A DNA stretch of 64,000 bases from Sphingomonadales bacterium (GTDB taxonomy: Bacteria > Pseudomonadota > Alphaproteobacteria > Sphingomonadales > Sphingomonadaceae), in contig JAIXYT010000004.1 in the NCBI GenBank assembly GCA_027490095.1, forward strand, positions 24,148-88,147, written 5' to 3'. A program made the position numbers and the translations under genes. Positions 8,216 to 18,777 of this stretch are shown piece after piece. The notes under the pieces were generated by a model that was given only the letters and a program-made list of their open reading frames with translations, searched no databases and was not told the DNA's origin. Each line of letters opens with the position of its first letter. Positions within the stretch are counted from its first letter, which is position 1.

Positions 8216-9189
8216 ACCTGGCCGCGCTCGGCTGCCAGCTTCGCCTTCAGCTTTGCGTCGGGATCGTTCGCGTCCGACGGCACGAAGCTCTGCGGGCTGA
8301 CGCCAAGCCACATCAGGATCGGCGCGCCGATGAAGATCGACGAATAGGTGCCGATCACGATCCCCAGCAGCATCGCCACCGAGAAGCCGAACAGCACCGA
8401 GCCGCCAAGCACCACCAGCGTGCCCAGCGCAATCATCATCGAGATGGAGGTCACGATGGTGCGCGACAGCGTCTCGTTGATCGAGAGGTTCAGCACCTCC
8501 TCGATCCCCATCTTGCGGTATTTGCGGAGATTCTCCCGGATCCGGTCGTAGACGACGATGGTGTCGTTCAGCGAATAGCCGATGATCGTCAGGATGGCGG
8601 CCACGATGTTGAGGTCGAACTCCAGCTGGGTCAGCGCGAAGAAGCCGAGCGTCAGCGCCACGTCGTGGATGAGCGCGAACAGCGCTCCAACCCCGAACTG
8701 CCATTCGAAGCGGAACCAGATGTAGATGGAGATGCCGAGCATCGCGAGCGCCATGGCAAGTGCGCCATCCCGGATCAGTTCGTTCGACACCTTGCCGGAT
8801 ACCGTTTCCACCCGCCTGAACTGGGCATCCGGGTTGTCGGCCTTGATCTTTGCCTGGACCGCGGACACCACCTTCTGCACGGCCGCATCGTCGCCGGGGG
8901 GCAGCGGCAGGCGGATGGAAACCGTCCGCGGGTCGCCGAAGGTCTGCAGGTTGCCCGCGCCTGCGCCGGCGCTGTTCACGGTCGTGCGCAGATCATCGAG
9001 CTGGGCGGGCTTTTCGAAGCGCACTTCCATCATCAGGCCGCCGGCAAAATCGACGCCGAAGTTGAGCCCGCGGATGGCGACGAGCGCGATGGAGCCGACG
9101 ATCAGAAGGATCGACAGCCCCATCGCGATGTTCCGCCACTTCAGGAACGGGATGTTGGTGTTGTCGGGAATCAGTTTCAGCAGCCGCAT
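8212..9189 (-). CDS. secF: Protein translocase subunit SecF
   Basis: 325-residue inner membrane protein with six predicted helices and the SecF signature: GLNFGVDFAGGLMMEV after helix 1, then ISIYIWFRFEW, YSLNDTIVVYDRIREN and FVPSDANDPDAK near the end. With SecD it forms the proton-driven unit that pulls exported proteins through SecYEG. Twelve bases downstream of secD on the same strand; its stop overlaps the next start. Confidence 0.96.
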   Translation of the reverse strand: MRLLKLIPDNTNIPFLKWRNIAMGLSILLIVGSIALVAIRGLNFGVDFAGGLMMEVRFEKPAQLDDLRTTVNSAGAGAGNLQTFGDPRTVSIRLPLPPGDDAAVQKVVSAVQAKIKADNPDAQFRRVETVSGKVSNELIRDGALAMALAMLGISIYIWFRFEWQFGVGALFALIHDVALTLGFFALTQLEFDLNIVAAILTIIGYSLNDTIVVYDRIRENLRKYRKMGIEEVLNLSINETLSRTIVTSISMMIALGTLVVLGGSVLFGFSVAMLLGIVIGTYSSIFIGAPILMWLGVSPQSFVPSDANDPDAKLKAKLAAERGQV

Positions 9190-9201
9190 GGGGCGTGGTC
9201 C

Positions 9202-10797
<1,596 letters not shown>

Positions 10798-10805
10798 CTA
10801 GGGTC

Positions 10806-11156
10806 TCAGGCCTTCGCGTCGTTGGCGGCCGCCGGCGCGCCGCGCGGCGTCACGGAGGCCAGCGTCGATTTCAGCGCGCGCACCTTCACGTTCGGCGCCA
10901 GCTCGATCTCGACCTCGCCGTCGGTCACCTTGGTCACCTTGCCGATCAGGCCGCCGCCGGTCACCACCTCGTCGCCCTTCTTGGCGGCATCGACCATTGC
11001 GCGGTGCTGTTTCAGCTTCTGCTGCTGCGGGCGGATGATCAGGAACCAGAAGATCACGAACAGCAGCAGCAGCGGCACGATCTGCACAAGGATGGCCGAA
11101 GCGCCTCCAGGTGCCGCACCGGCAGCAGCCTGAGCATAGGCAGGGGTCGAAAACAT
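10806..11156 (-). CDS. yajC: Preprotein translocase subunit YajC
   Basis: 116-residue single-span membrane protein. One helix (LLLLFVIFWFLIIRPQQQKLK, residues ~32-52) followed by the diagnostic HRAMVDAAKKGDEVVTGGGLIGKV and a small beta domain. First gene of the yajC-secD-secF operon; the roughly 95-base gap to the divergent DUF815 ATPase holds its promoter. Confidence 0.95.
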   Translation of the reverse strand: MFSTPAYAQAAAGAAPGGASAILVQIVPLLLLFVIFWFLIIRPQQQKLKQHRAMVDAAKKGDEVVTGGGLIGKVTKVTDGEVEIELAPNVKVRALKSTLASVTPRGAPAAANDAKA

Positions 11157-11251
11157 GCAGCAATCCCTCGAGTGGGGTGGGTATCGAAGCGCCGCGCTTA
11201 CACGCCGCCCCCGTGTTTTTCAAATGGGAGGACATCGGCTAGGCACAAGCC

Positions 11252-12049
11252 ATGCCGGAAGACATCCCCACAGCCCTGTTGCGCATCGCCCACAGTCTGG
11301 ACCGCCTTGCAGGCTCCGCCCCGCCCGAGGCCGACCCGGCAGCGGGCATGGCCTTCCGCTGGGACGGTGCAGCGCTGCACGCGGTCGACAGCCCGTCCGT
11401 GCTGCCGACCAGCCGCTTCGCGGGCGTCGATCAGCAGATGGAGGCGCTTTCCCGCAACATCGGCGCGCTGGCGAACGGTTCGCCCGCGCACGACATGCTG
11501 TTGTGGGGCGCACGCGGGATGGGCAAGTCCGCCCTCGTCCGCGCGGTCGCGGCCGAACGACAGGTCGCGCTGGTGCAGGCCGCCGGCGATGCGCTCGCCT
11601 CGCTGCCGGGGCTCTTCGCGCGCCTTGCTGCCGTGCCACGCCCGTTCCTGCTGTTCGTCGACGATCTTGCCTTCGCGGGCGCCGACCCGCAGGTCCGCAC
11701 CCTGCGCTCGCTGCTGGACGGCGGGATTGCCGAACGCCCGGCCAACATCCGCCTTGCCGTCACCTCGAACCATCGGCATCTGGTGGAGCGCGAGGCGGCC
11801 GACAGCCGGCACGCCCGCGATGCCGCCGACGACCAGCTCGCCCTTGTCGACCGCTTCGGCCTTGTCCTCGGCTTCCACGCGCCCGACCAGCACACCTACC
11901 TCGAAATGGTCCGCCGCCACCTCGATGCCGAGGGGCTTCCGCTGGACGAGACGGACGCCATTGCCTTCGCGCTCTCCCGCGGAGGCCGTTCGGGCCGCAC
12001 CGCCTGGCACTACCGCACCGAGCTGCTGACGCGCCGGGCCGCCACTTGA
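11252..12049 (+). CDS. DUF815 family AAA+ ATPase
   Basis: 265-residue P-loop ATPase. Walker A is GARGMGKS (residues 86-93), Walker B is FLLFVDDL near 131, with a sensor-like TSNHRHL and a C-terminal SGRTAWHY stretch typical of the family. The function is not established. The same neighbourhood, DUF815 gene divergent from yajC-secDF, recurs in alphaproteobacteria, which supports the call. Start at the ATG after an intergenic stretch shared with yajC. Confidence 0.85.
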   Translation: MPEDIPTALLRIAHSLDRLAGSAPPEADPAAGMAFRWDGAALHAVDSPSVLPTSRFAGVDQQMEALSRNIGALANGSPAHDMLLWGARGMGKSALVRAVAAERQVALVQAAGDALASLPGLFARLAAVPRPFLLFVDDLAFAGADPQVRTLRSLLDGGIAERPANIRLAVTSNHRHLVEREAADSRHARDAADDQLALVDRFGLVLGFHAPDQHTYLEMVRRHLDAEGLPLDETDAIAFALSRGGRSGRTAWHYRTELLTRRAAT

Positions 12050-12059
12050 TGCTTGCTTC

Positions 12060-12103
12060 TGCGAATAGTTCGCAATAGCTTCCTGCGACTCGTTCGCAGG
12101 AAG
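12060..12103 (+). promoter_or_regulatory. Two tandem dyads with a shared TGCGA core, second covers the ribosome site
   Basis: The first dyad is TGCGAA-TAG-TTCGCA (12060-12074). The second is a perfect 10-bp inverted repeat (12079-12088 with 12094-12103, loop CTCGT) whose 3' arm carries the AGGAAGG ribosome site for the gene starting at 12112. The half-site TGCGA occurs four times. The first dyad resembles Fur-type boxes (TGAGAAT..ATTCTCA) seen before iron genes; the second could act as an RNA hairpin hiding the ribosome site. Both are inference. Confidence 0.5.
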
Positions 12104-12111
12104 GATTCTCC

Positions 12112-12516
12112 ATGCACAGCGCCCTCACCGTCCTGAGCTTCACCCCGCCCCCGGTCGCGGCCCTGGCCGAGGAGGCGCGGATCCAGCTGAAGGCCGCCCG
12201 GATGTGGGTGATGCTGGCGCGGCACCACCGCAACCCCAAGCCCGTTCTCGCCAGCCTTCTCGGTGGAACGACGGCCGCCTTCTGCACGCTGATGGAGGCG
12301 CTGGTGACGGCCTGGCCCGAGGCCTTCACGGCCTATCCGCCCTGCGCCTGCGCCGTCTCGCCCGACGAGGCGACGCTTCTGGACCTGCTGACACAGGCCA
12401 GCGAGGGGCAGAGGGACGAAGCCGACGCGCTGCTGAAGGACATGCTGCCGCCCTCCGACCGGCAGCGGCTGTGGGCGGCCGCCATCCGGGCGACGCCCTT
12501 AGGGCACGGCTTCTAG
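12112..12516 (+). CDS. Small conserved protein, unknown function (possibly DUF6628-like)
   Basis: 134 residues, no signal peptide evident, largely helical. Features visible: a basic helix ARIQLKAARMWVMLARHHR, a cysteine pair in YPPCACAV, and an acidic C-terminal helix region. The general shape (short protein with RMW..AR and C.C elements) recalls a sphingomonad-restricted family, but I cannot confirm it. Strong ribosome site AGGAAGG. It ends 7 bases from the convergent acyl-CoA dehydrogenase gene. The tandem dyads upstream suggest tight control, possibly by metal. Confidence 0.6.
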   Translation: MHSALTVLSFTPPPVAALAEEARIQLKAARMWVMLARHHRNPKPVLASLLGGTTAAFCTLMEALVTAWPEAFTAYPPCACAVSPDEATLLDLLTQASEGQRDEADALLKDMLPPSDRQRLWAAAIRATPLGHGF

Positions 12517-12523
12517 CGAGCGC

Positions 12524-13699
12524 TCAGCGCCGCCCGCCGAACAACTGCCGCCCTGCGAGATCGAGCATTATTTCTTCGCTGCCCCCGCCGATCGCGTTGA
12601 CCCGCACCTCGCGGTAGATGCGCTCCACCTTGCTGCCGCGCAGATAGCTCGCACCCCCCAGCACTTGTGCTGCCTCGCGCGCGACGGCCTCCAGCGTGCG
12701 GGTCGCCTGCACCTTCAGCATCGCATAGCTCGCCGGCTCGCCTGTGCCGTTCTTGTGCTGGTGCGCCAGCAGGTCCACCCAGGCCTGGGTCGTCTCGATC
12801 TGGCGCACCAGGTCCGCCAGCTTGATGCGGATGGACTGGTGCGACATCAGCGACTTGCCGAAGGTCTCCCGCTCCACCGCCCAGTCGACCGCTTCCTGCA
12901 GCGCCACCCGCGCCATCGCCATGCAGCCGTGCGCCATCCCCAGCCGCTCGGAATTGAAGTTGCGCATGATGCCCAGAAAGCCGCCGTTTTCCGGCCCGAT
13001 CAGATTCTCGGGCGGCACCTCGACATCCTGGAAATAGACCGCCGCAGTGTCCGAACAGTGCCAGCCCATCTTTTCCAGCCGGGTGCGGCTGACACCGGGC
13101 CGATCGGTCTCGATCAGCATCAGCGAGATGCCGCCCATGCCCGCCCCCCCGGTGCGAACCGCGACCGTCATATAGTCCGCCCGCATGGCGGACGTGATGA
13201 ACATCTTGGAGCCGTTGACGACATAATGGTTGCCGCGCTTTTCGGCCTTTGTCTTCAGCGCCGCCACATCCGAGCCGCCCCCCGGCTCGGTGATCGCGAG
13301 GCTGATGATCTTGTCGCCCGCCAGCACTTGCGGCGCGATCCGGCGCTTCATCTCTTCGCTGCCCAGCGCCAGGATCGGCGGCAGGCCGATGCCGTGCGTC
13401 ATCAGGCTGGCCCCCAGGCCGCCTGCGCCGGGCGCCGCCAGCTCCTCCGACTGGGCCATCGAATGGAACACGTCGAACCCGTCCGAGTGGCCGCCAAACT
13501 CCTCTGGGTAGCCCAGCCCCAGGATGCCGGCGGCAGCGGCCTTGCGGTGCAGCTCGCGCGGCAGCTCGCCGTCGCGCTCCCACTGGTCGATGTTGGGCTC
13601 CACCTCGCGCTGGACGAAGGTCCGCACGCTGTCGGCGACGGCCTGGTGGGTCTCGTCATAGAAGGGGCTCTTCGCCCGCCATTTTTCGAACAGCCGCAT
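12524..13699 (-). CDS. Acyl-CoA dehydrogenase
   Basis: 391-residue FAD flavoenzyme for alpha,beta-dehydrogenation of acyl-CoA thioesters. Motifs: ITEPGGGSDVAA and VNGSKMFITSA (FAD and substrate loop), DRPGVSRTRLEKMGWHCSDTA, and GGGSEEIMLDL near the C-terminus holding the catalytic glutamate. Start is the ATG preceded by AGAGGAGA; in-frame sequence further upstream lacks the fold. Substrate is unknown; other fatty-acid genes in the window (acyl-CoA synthetase, dienoyl-CoA isomerase) are not adjacent. Divergent from the S9 peptidase gene. Confidence 0.92.
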   Translation of the reverse strand: MRLFEKWRAKSPFYDETHQAVADSVRTFVQREVEPNIDQWERDGELPRELHRKAAAAGILGLGYPEEFGGHSDGFDVFHSMAQSEELAAPGAGGLGASLMTHGIGLPPILALGSEEMKRRIAPQVLAGDKIISLAITEPGGGSDVAALKTKAEKRGNHYVVNGSKMFITSAMRADYMTVAVRTGGAGMGGISLMLIETDRPGVSRTRLEKMGWHCSDTAAVYFQDVEVPPENLIGPENGGFLGIMRNFNSERLGMAHGCMAMARVALQEAVDWAVERETFGKSLMSHQSIRIKLADLVRQIETTQAWVDLLAHQHKNGTGEPASYAMLKVQATRTLEAVAREAAQVLGGASYLRGSKVERIYREVRVNAIGGGSEEIMLDLAGRQLFGGRR

Positions 13700-13751
13700 T
13701 GAATTCTCCTCTGTCTCCACGCTAGCAAGGCGAAAGAGAGGGAATAAGCTG

Positions 13752-15815
13752 ATGAAAACTCTTGTGAGCCTGCTGCTGGCAGCCGCAATTCTGCCCACTG
13801 CGCAGGCCGCCGCCCAAACAAGACCGTTCCAGCCCGCCGACATCTACGACCTGTCCATGGTCACGTCGCCGCAGGTCTCGCCAGACGGCACGCGGGTGCT
13901 GTTCACCCGCACGGCCTTCGACCGCGGAACGGACCGGCGCACCGGCGAGCTGTGGCTTGCCCACCTCGATTCCGCCGGCCGCATCATAGACAAGCGTCTC
14001 CTCGTCGCCCGAGATGTCAGCCCCCGCGCCGCCGGCTGGTCGCCCGACGGAAGCCGGATCGCCTATGTCGCCCAGGCGCTCGGCAAGGCACAGATCCACG
14101 TGCTTGCGCTGGCGGACGGCGTCGGGCGCCCGCTCACCACGGGCGACCTGTCGCCGTCCCAGCCCACATGGTCGCCTGACGGCCGGCGCATCGCCTTCAT
14201 CGGCCGGGTGGAGGCAAAGCCCGTCTCGATCCCGGGCATGCCGGAAAAGCCGAAGGGGGCCGACACGGCCGCCGACCCGAAGATCATCTCCGACCTCTTC
14301 TGGCGCGCCGATGGCGCCGGCGAACGCAAGCCGGGTGCCACCCACCTGTTCGTGGCCGACGCCGCCACCGGCACAGTCACGCAATTGACGGTCGGCGACA
14401 CGGACAAGGTGAACGACGACGGCGGGCTCGACTGGACAAAGGACGGCCGCGCCCTCGTCGCCCCCTTCACCCCAGACCCCATCAAGGGCCCGCGCGAAAT
14501 CGACCTCTATCTCTACGAGGCGCGGATCGGCGACGGCGGCAAGGTGTGGCCGCCCACCCGGCTCACCAGCCGCCCTGGCAGCGAATATCAGCCCGCCGTC
14601 TCTCCCGATGGCCGTACTATCGCCTTCCTCGGCAGCGTTGCCAGCAACCAGTTCTACGACATGCCGGAACTCTGGACGACCTCCACCACGCCCGAAGGCG
14701 AGGTGCGCCACCTGAGCAAGGCGCTGGACCGCCCTGTCGCGAGCGCCGAATGGGCAACGGACGGCAGCGGGCTCGACATTCTGTACCACGACGAAGGCAC
14801 GCAGCGGATCGCCCGCATCGATGCCCGGACCGGGGCCACCAACATCCGGGTCCCCTCGGTCGGCGGAACCCGCCTCTACCTGCCGTCCGCCGGCGGCCAG
14901 GCCAGCTGCGTGAACGACGTCTGCGCCTTCACCACCCCGCTGACCGACCGCCCGGCGGGCCTGGGCATCGCGAAACTGGCCACCCAGTCCGACGCACTCG
15001 ACTTCAACGCCCAGTGGGCCGCCACCCGGACCCCTTCGCGCATCGAGGAAATCACCGCAGCCTCACGCGCCGACGGCAAGCGCGTGCAGGGCTGGATCGC
15101 CTTCCCGCCCGATTTCAATCCGGCCCGGCGCTACCCCGTCATCCTCGACATCCACGGCGGCCCCAACACCGATTACGGCCCCTTCTTCTCGGTGACGCAC
15201 AGCCTCTATGCCGCCGCCGGCTACATCGTGCTGTTCGCCAACCCGCGCGGCTCGATCGGCTATGGCAACGCCTTCGCCAACGCGATCACCAACGCCTATC
15301 CGGGCCAGGACCATGACGACCTGATGACGCTCGTCGATGCGCTTGCCGCGCGCCCCTACGCCGACGGCCGCAACCTGTTCATCGGCGGCGGCTCGGGCGG
15401 CGGCGTACTGACGCTGTGGGCGATCGGCAAGGAACCCGACAAGTTCCGCGGGGCGGTTGCACTGAGGCCGGTCGTCGACTGGACGGACCAGGCGACGACC
15501 TCCGACGGATCGGCCTTTTTCGCCAAGCACTGGATGGGGGCAATGCCCTGGGACAAGCCGGATCTCTACTTCAGCCGCTCGCCCTTCAGCCTGACGGGCA
15601 GCATCAAGACGCCGACGCTGCTGATCACCGGCGAGAACGACTATCGCACCCCGATCAGCCAGACAGAGCAGATGTTCGGGGCGCTGAAGCTGCGCGGCGT
15701 GGAGACGACGATGATCCGCCTGCCCGGCGCCGGGCACGGCATGGGCCGGCCGTCGCAATGGCTGCAGTCGATCCTGGCACCGATCGACTGGTTCAACCAG
15801 CGCAAGGCCAGATAG
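13752..15815 (+). CDS. S9 family (prolyl oligopeptidase-like) secreted peptidase
   Basis: 687 residues with signal peptide (MKTLVSLLLAAAILPTAQAAA). The N-terminal half is a TolB-like beta-propeller with repeated WSPDGxRIAF/Y units (residues ~95-330); the C-terminal third is an alpha/beta hydrolase: GGGSGGG nucleophile elbow, aspartate in TGENDYRTP and histidine in GAGHGMG. Acts on peptides in the periplasm or outside; likely dipeptidyl or acylaminoacyl type. The start ATG follows closely on the acyl-CoA dehydrogenase promoter region. Confidence 0.9.
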   Translation: MKTLVSLLLAAAILPTAQAAAQTRPFQPADIYDLSMVTSPQVSPDGTRVLFTRTAFDRGTDRRTGELWLAHLDSAGRIIDKRLLVARDVSPRAAGWSPDGSRIAYVAQALGKAQIHVLALADGVGRPLTTGDLSPSQPTWSPDGRRIAFIGRVEAKPVSIPGMPEKPKGADTAADPKIISDLFWRADGAGERKPGATHLFVADAATGTVTQLTVGDTDKVNDDGGLDWTKDGRALVAPFTPDPIKGPREIDLYLYEARIGDGGKVWPPTRLTSRPGSEYQPAVSPDGRTIAFLGSVASNQFYDMPELWTTSTTPEGEVRHLSKALDRPVASAEWATDGSGLDILYHDEGTQRIARIDARTGATNIRVPSVGGTRLYLPSAGGQASCVNDVCAFTTPLTDRPAGLGIAKLATQSDALDFNAQWAATRTPSRIEEITAASRADGKRVQGWIAFPPDFNPARRYPVILDIHGGPNTDYGPFFSVTHSLYAAAGYIVLFANPRGSIGYGNAFANAITNAYPGQDHDDLMTLVDALAARPYADGRNLFIGGGSGGGVLTLWAIGKEPDKFRGAVALRPVVDWTDQATTSDGSAFFAKHWMGAMPWDKPDLYFSRSPFSLTGSIKTPTLLITGENDYRTPISQTEQMFGALKLRGVETTMIRLPGAGHGMGRPSQWLQSILAPIDWFNQRKAR

Positions 15816-15890
15816 GCCCCGCCGACGCAGCCGCTGCCGCAGATCGGGCCGCAGCCGACGCGCCCGCATCGACCGCGCGGGCCTCAGTCG

Positions 15891-16379
15891 CTAGAGGTCG
15901 CTCACCGCGATCATGAGCCACTGATCGGTCCCGTTGGAGACGAAGGTGGCCATTTCGTTCCGGTCGAGGTTGATGGCGGATTGGCCCTCGACCAGATCGG
16001 TGGGAACGGCGACCACCACGCCCACCTCGGTCGAACGCGGCGGACCGCCCCCGGGGGCAGGTCGCGGAACGGCATTGCGGATCGTTATCACCCGCCCGGC
16101 GCCCGCAACCGCTGCTCGCGGCAGGGTGATCACGACAGGGGCGGTCACGATCACGACGTCGGAAGTTGGGGCAACCTGCAGGCTGCGGGTCGCGGTCTCG
16201 ACGACAAGGCGGGTCGGGCCTGACGCCGCTGGCCCTGGCGGGCCGGGCGGGCCGGCCGGGCCGGGTGGGCCCGCAACCCCGGGAGCGCCGGTGGAAACGC
16301 AAGCCGATAGTGCAAGGCACAGGGCTGCACAGGTAGCCGCTTGCAGTCCGGATCCGAATCTCTGTCCTGCCCTGCGCAT
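15891..16379 (-). CDS. Lipoprotein with short collagen-like Gly-Pro-Pro tract
   Basis: 162 residues. Signal sequence with lipobox ALSAC (Cys27), then a Gly-X-Y tract of about six triplets (PGVAGPPGPAGPPGPPGP, residues ~33-50). This leads into a beta-strand-rich domain with alternating hydrophobic residues (VVIVTAPVVITLPRA) that ends in DQWLMIAVSDL. In bacteria and phage, such tracts often trimerise and join beta-helical fibres, so an outer-membrane-tethered trimer is a reasonable guess. Third gene after M23 peptidase and bactofilin on the same strand, 27 bases behind bactofilin. No family name is known to me. Confidence 0.7.
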   Translation of the reverse strand: MRRAGQRFGSGLQAATCAALCLALSACVSTGAPGVAGPPGPAGPPGPPGPAASGPTRLVVETATRSLQVAPTSDVVIVTAPVVITLPRAAVAGAGRVITIRNAVPRPAPGGGPPRSTEVGVVVAVPTDLVEGQSAINLDRNEMATFVSNGTDQWLMIAVSDL

Positions 16380-16406
16380 CGACGTCCTCCCTGTCGGAGC
16401 GGCTCT

Positions 16407-16868
16407 TCAGCCGCCAGCGGCAGCTTCCACCTTTGCGCCATCGCCTGCAATGGAAACCACGGTCGCAGCAACCGAACTTCTGGGTCGGAAATGCCCGTCG
16501 ACCTGGCTGCCCTGCTCTATGGTGAGGCTTTCGTAGGTCACGTCGCCGGTAATGCGGGCGCTGGCCTGGATCACCAGTTCCCGCACGGAAACGGAACCCA
16601 CGACGGTTCCGGCCAGCCTGGCCACTTCAGCCGAAACGGCCCCTGAGATCACGCTGTCGCGCCCCTGGACGAGGCTCGCGCAGCTGATGTCGCCCTCGAC
16701 CCGGCCATCCAGGTGCAGATCCACGCTTGCGGCGATGTTGCCTGTCACCACCACGTCCGCGCCCAGCACGGAAAAGGTGGACTGGGTGCCGCCCCTAGCT
16801 GGCGCGGACATCGCTGTACTGCCCGCTCCGGACCCTTGTGTCGGTGTCTGCCTTGACTTCGAGAACAT
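16407..16868 (-). CDS. Bactofilin (polymerising cytoskeletal protein)
   Basis: 153 residues with the DUF583/bactofilin beta-helix: repeated short turns such as GADVVVTGNI, DLHLDGRVEGDI, SVISGAVSAEVA and ASARITGDVTYESLTIEQGSQVDGHF. The N- and C-termini are disordered. Bactofilins polymerise without nucleotide and often organise peptidoglycan hydrolases at particular cell sites. The start ATG at 16868 lies 74 bases inside the M23 peptidase gene, in another frame; a bactofilin next to an M23 peptidase is a recurrent arrangement, so the pair probably acts together. Confidence 0.9.
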   Translation of the reverse strand: MFSKSRQTPTQGSGAGSTAMSAPARGGTQSTFSVLGADVVVTGNIAASVDLHLDGRVEGDISCASLVQGRDSVISGAVSAEVARLAGTVVGSVSVRELVIQASARITGDVTYESLTIEQGSQVDGHFRPRSSVAATVVSIAGDGAKVEAAAGG

Positions 16869-18030
16869 GGGGCTGTGCCTCCAGGAAGCGGCGCGGGTTG
16901 ACGGGCGTGCCGCCCACCCGGACCTCGAAATGCAGGTGCGTTCCGGTCGAGCGCCCTGTCGAACCCATCCGTCCGATCTGTTCGCCGGATTCGACCTTGC
17001 TGCCGACCCGGGCGGTGAAGCCCGACAGGTGCGCATAGCGGGTTTCGATGCCATGGCCATGATCCACCTCGATCACATTGCCATAGCCGTTCTTGACGCC
17101 GGCAAAGATCACGCGGCCGGCGGCGGCTGCGCGGATCGGGCTGCCATGGGCGCCCGTGAAGTCGAGGCCGGCGTGCAGTGCGCGCTGGCCGTTGAACGGA
17201 TCGAACCGATAGCCGAAGCCGCTCGAAAGCTCCATCCGCTCGGCCGGCAGGGCCGAAGGCACTGCGTCCAGCAGGCTTTCGAGCTGGCTCATCCGGTCCA
17301 GCTTCAGCGCCAGTTGCCGGATTGCCGGATCGGCCGAATTCGCCGCGCGCCGGCCGGGCCAGGGAATGAAGGGGCCGCCGCGCGCCGACACCGGGGAGGG
17401 GCGGATTCCCACCTGCTTCAGCACCCCCTCCACCTCGGCGGAGCGCTGTTCGACAAGGCCGCCGATTTCGGCAATCATCGAGTCCTGCCGCAATGCGGCC
17501 GCCTGGAGCCTTGCCACCTGGTTGCCGCCGGGGGCGGCGGCGGGCACGAAGGCCGCTGCCGGCTGGGCGGTCGCCGTCTGCGGCGCGGGCGCCTGAACCG
17601 CCTCTTTCGGCAGTTCGCCGAAATGGGCGCCGACCAGTGCCTCCAGCTGGTCCTGCCGTGTGTCGATGGTCCGGGCGATCTCCTCGACCGTGCGCTTTTC
17701 GGCTGCAACCCGCGCTTCGGCCAGCGCGATCGCCGCTGCCCGCTCCGCCACGTCGCGGTTCTGCCAGCTGGTCCAGGCCTGCCAGCCCAGAAGCCCCGCC
17801 GTCCCCAGCGCCCAAGCGCCAACGACACTCAGCGCAAGGGACGCCGCACGGCGCTGCGCGCGCGCCGACAGGTGCAGGAACCGGACGTCTCCGCCGGTGC
17901 GCACGTAAATCTCATGATCCCGAAACAATGCGTTCCAGGTGCCGGAAAGGCTTTTCCGACGATCGGCTTCTGGCACTGAGGTGCGACCCCCATCCGGTTG
18001 CGGCAGACGCCCGTTGGGAGCTGGCTGCAC
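16795..18030 (-). CDS. M23 family metallopeptidase, membrane-anchored
   Basis: 411 residues. A cytoplasmic N-terminus precedes one transmembrane helix (~residues 60-85, SLALSVVGAWALGTAGLLGW). A periplasmic coiled coil follows (~90-260), then an LytM/M23 domain with Zn ligands in GYRFDPFNGQRALHAGLDF and the HxH in THLHFEVR. It cleaves peptidoglycan cross-bridges. Start called at a GTG (18030) with no clear ribosome site; the true start could be slightly downstream. First gene of the bactofilin operon. The 165 bases between it and msrA hold a GTTAAC element but no gene. Confidence 0.9.
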   Translation of the reverse strand: MQPAPNGRLPQPDGGRTSVPEADRRKSLSGTWNALFRDHEIYVRTGGDVRFLHLSARAQRRAASLALSVVGAWALGTAGLLGWQAWTSWQNRDVAERAAAIALAEARVAAEKRTVEEIARTIDTRQDQLEALVGAHFGELPKEAVQAPAPQTATAQPAAAFVPAAAPGGNQVARLQAAALRQDSMIAEIGGLVEQRSAEVEGVLKQVGIRPSPVSARGGPFIPWPGRRAANSADPAIRQLALKLDRMSQLESLLDAVPSALPAERMELSSGFGYRFDPFNGQRALHAGLDFTGAHGSPIRAAAAGRVIFAGVKNGYGNVIEVDHGHGIETRYAHLSGFTARVGSKVESGEQIGRMGSTGRSTGTHLHFEVRVGGTPVNPRRFLEAQPHVLEVKADTDTRVRSGQYSDVRAS

Positions 18031-18195
18031 GGCTATGCGAAACGTTAACGCAAGCCGCCTAGCAGCCCCGGCGTGGGAGTCCGATTCAAGGCAGGGGCCG
18101 GGCGTGATGACCCGAAATGGAATCGCGACGGAACGTGCACGGGGTGTGCAAACTTGTCGCAGGTTCGTCGCAAACGGCCGTGCCGGGCCCGAGTC

Positions 18196-18735
18196 TCAGG
18201 CCTTCAGGCGCTTGCCATATGTCTGCATGAACTTGCGGACCTTCGGGCTGACGACGGCCGTGCAATAGGGATTTCGGTCTCCAACGCGGTCGAAATACTC
18301 CTGATGCTCGTCCTCGGCCACATACCAGGGGGCGGCCGGCTCGATCGTCGTCACGATGGGCGCCGGCCAGTCGGCCTGCGCGCGTGCGATGGCAGCCTTG
18401 GCTTCGGCCTCCTGGGCCGGCGTCTGGGGGAAGATGGCGGACCGGTACTGTGGCCCGACGTCATTGCCCTGCCGGTTCAGTTGAGTCGGGTCATGCGTGG
18501 CCAGGAAGATGTCCAGCAGATCGGCATAGGGGATGACGGCCGGATCGAAGACGATCTTCACCGCCTCGGCATGGCCGGTGTCACCGCCGCAGACCTGCCT
18601 GTAGCTGGGGTTCGGCACATGCCCGCCCGTATAGCCGCTCTCCACGCTGTCCACGCCGCGCAGCCGGTCGAAGATCGCTTCGGTGCACCAGAAGCACCCG
18701 CCTGCGAACACAGCAATGTCCCGTTCGTCAGCCAT
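18196..18735 (-). CDS. msrA: Peptide methionine sulfoxide reductase A
   Basis: 179 residues with catalytic GCFWCTE at the N-terminus, GYTGGHVPNPSYRQVCGGDTGHAEAV, and C-terminal EDEHQEYF. Reduces methionine-S-sulfoxide in proteins. Lies 42 bases after gcvPB on the same strand, so it may be read through from the glycine cleavage operon. Confidence 0.96.
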   Translation of the reverse strand: MADERDIAVFAGGCFWCTEAIFDRLRGVDSVESGYTGGHVPNPSYRQVCGGDTGHAEAVKIVFDPAVIPYADLLDIFLATHDPTQLNRQGNDVGPQYRSAIFPQTPAQEAEAKAAIARAQADWPAPIVTTIEPAAPWYVAEDEHQEYFDRVGDRNPYCTAVVSPKVRKFMQTYGKRLKA

Positions 18736-18777
18736 TCCGGTCCCATCCAGATCCAGCCCCCGTGGGAGCCAATTGCA

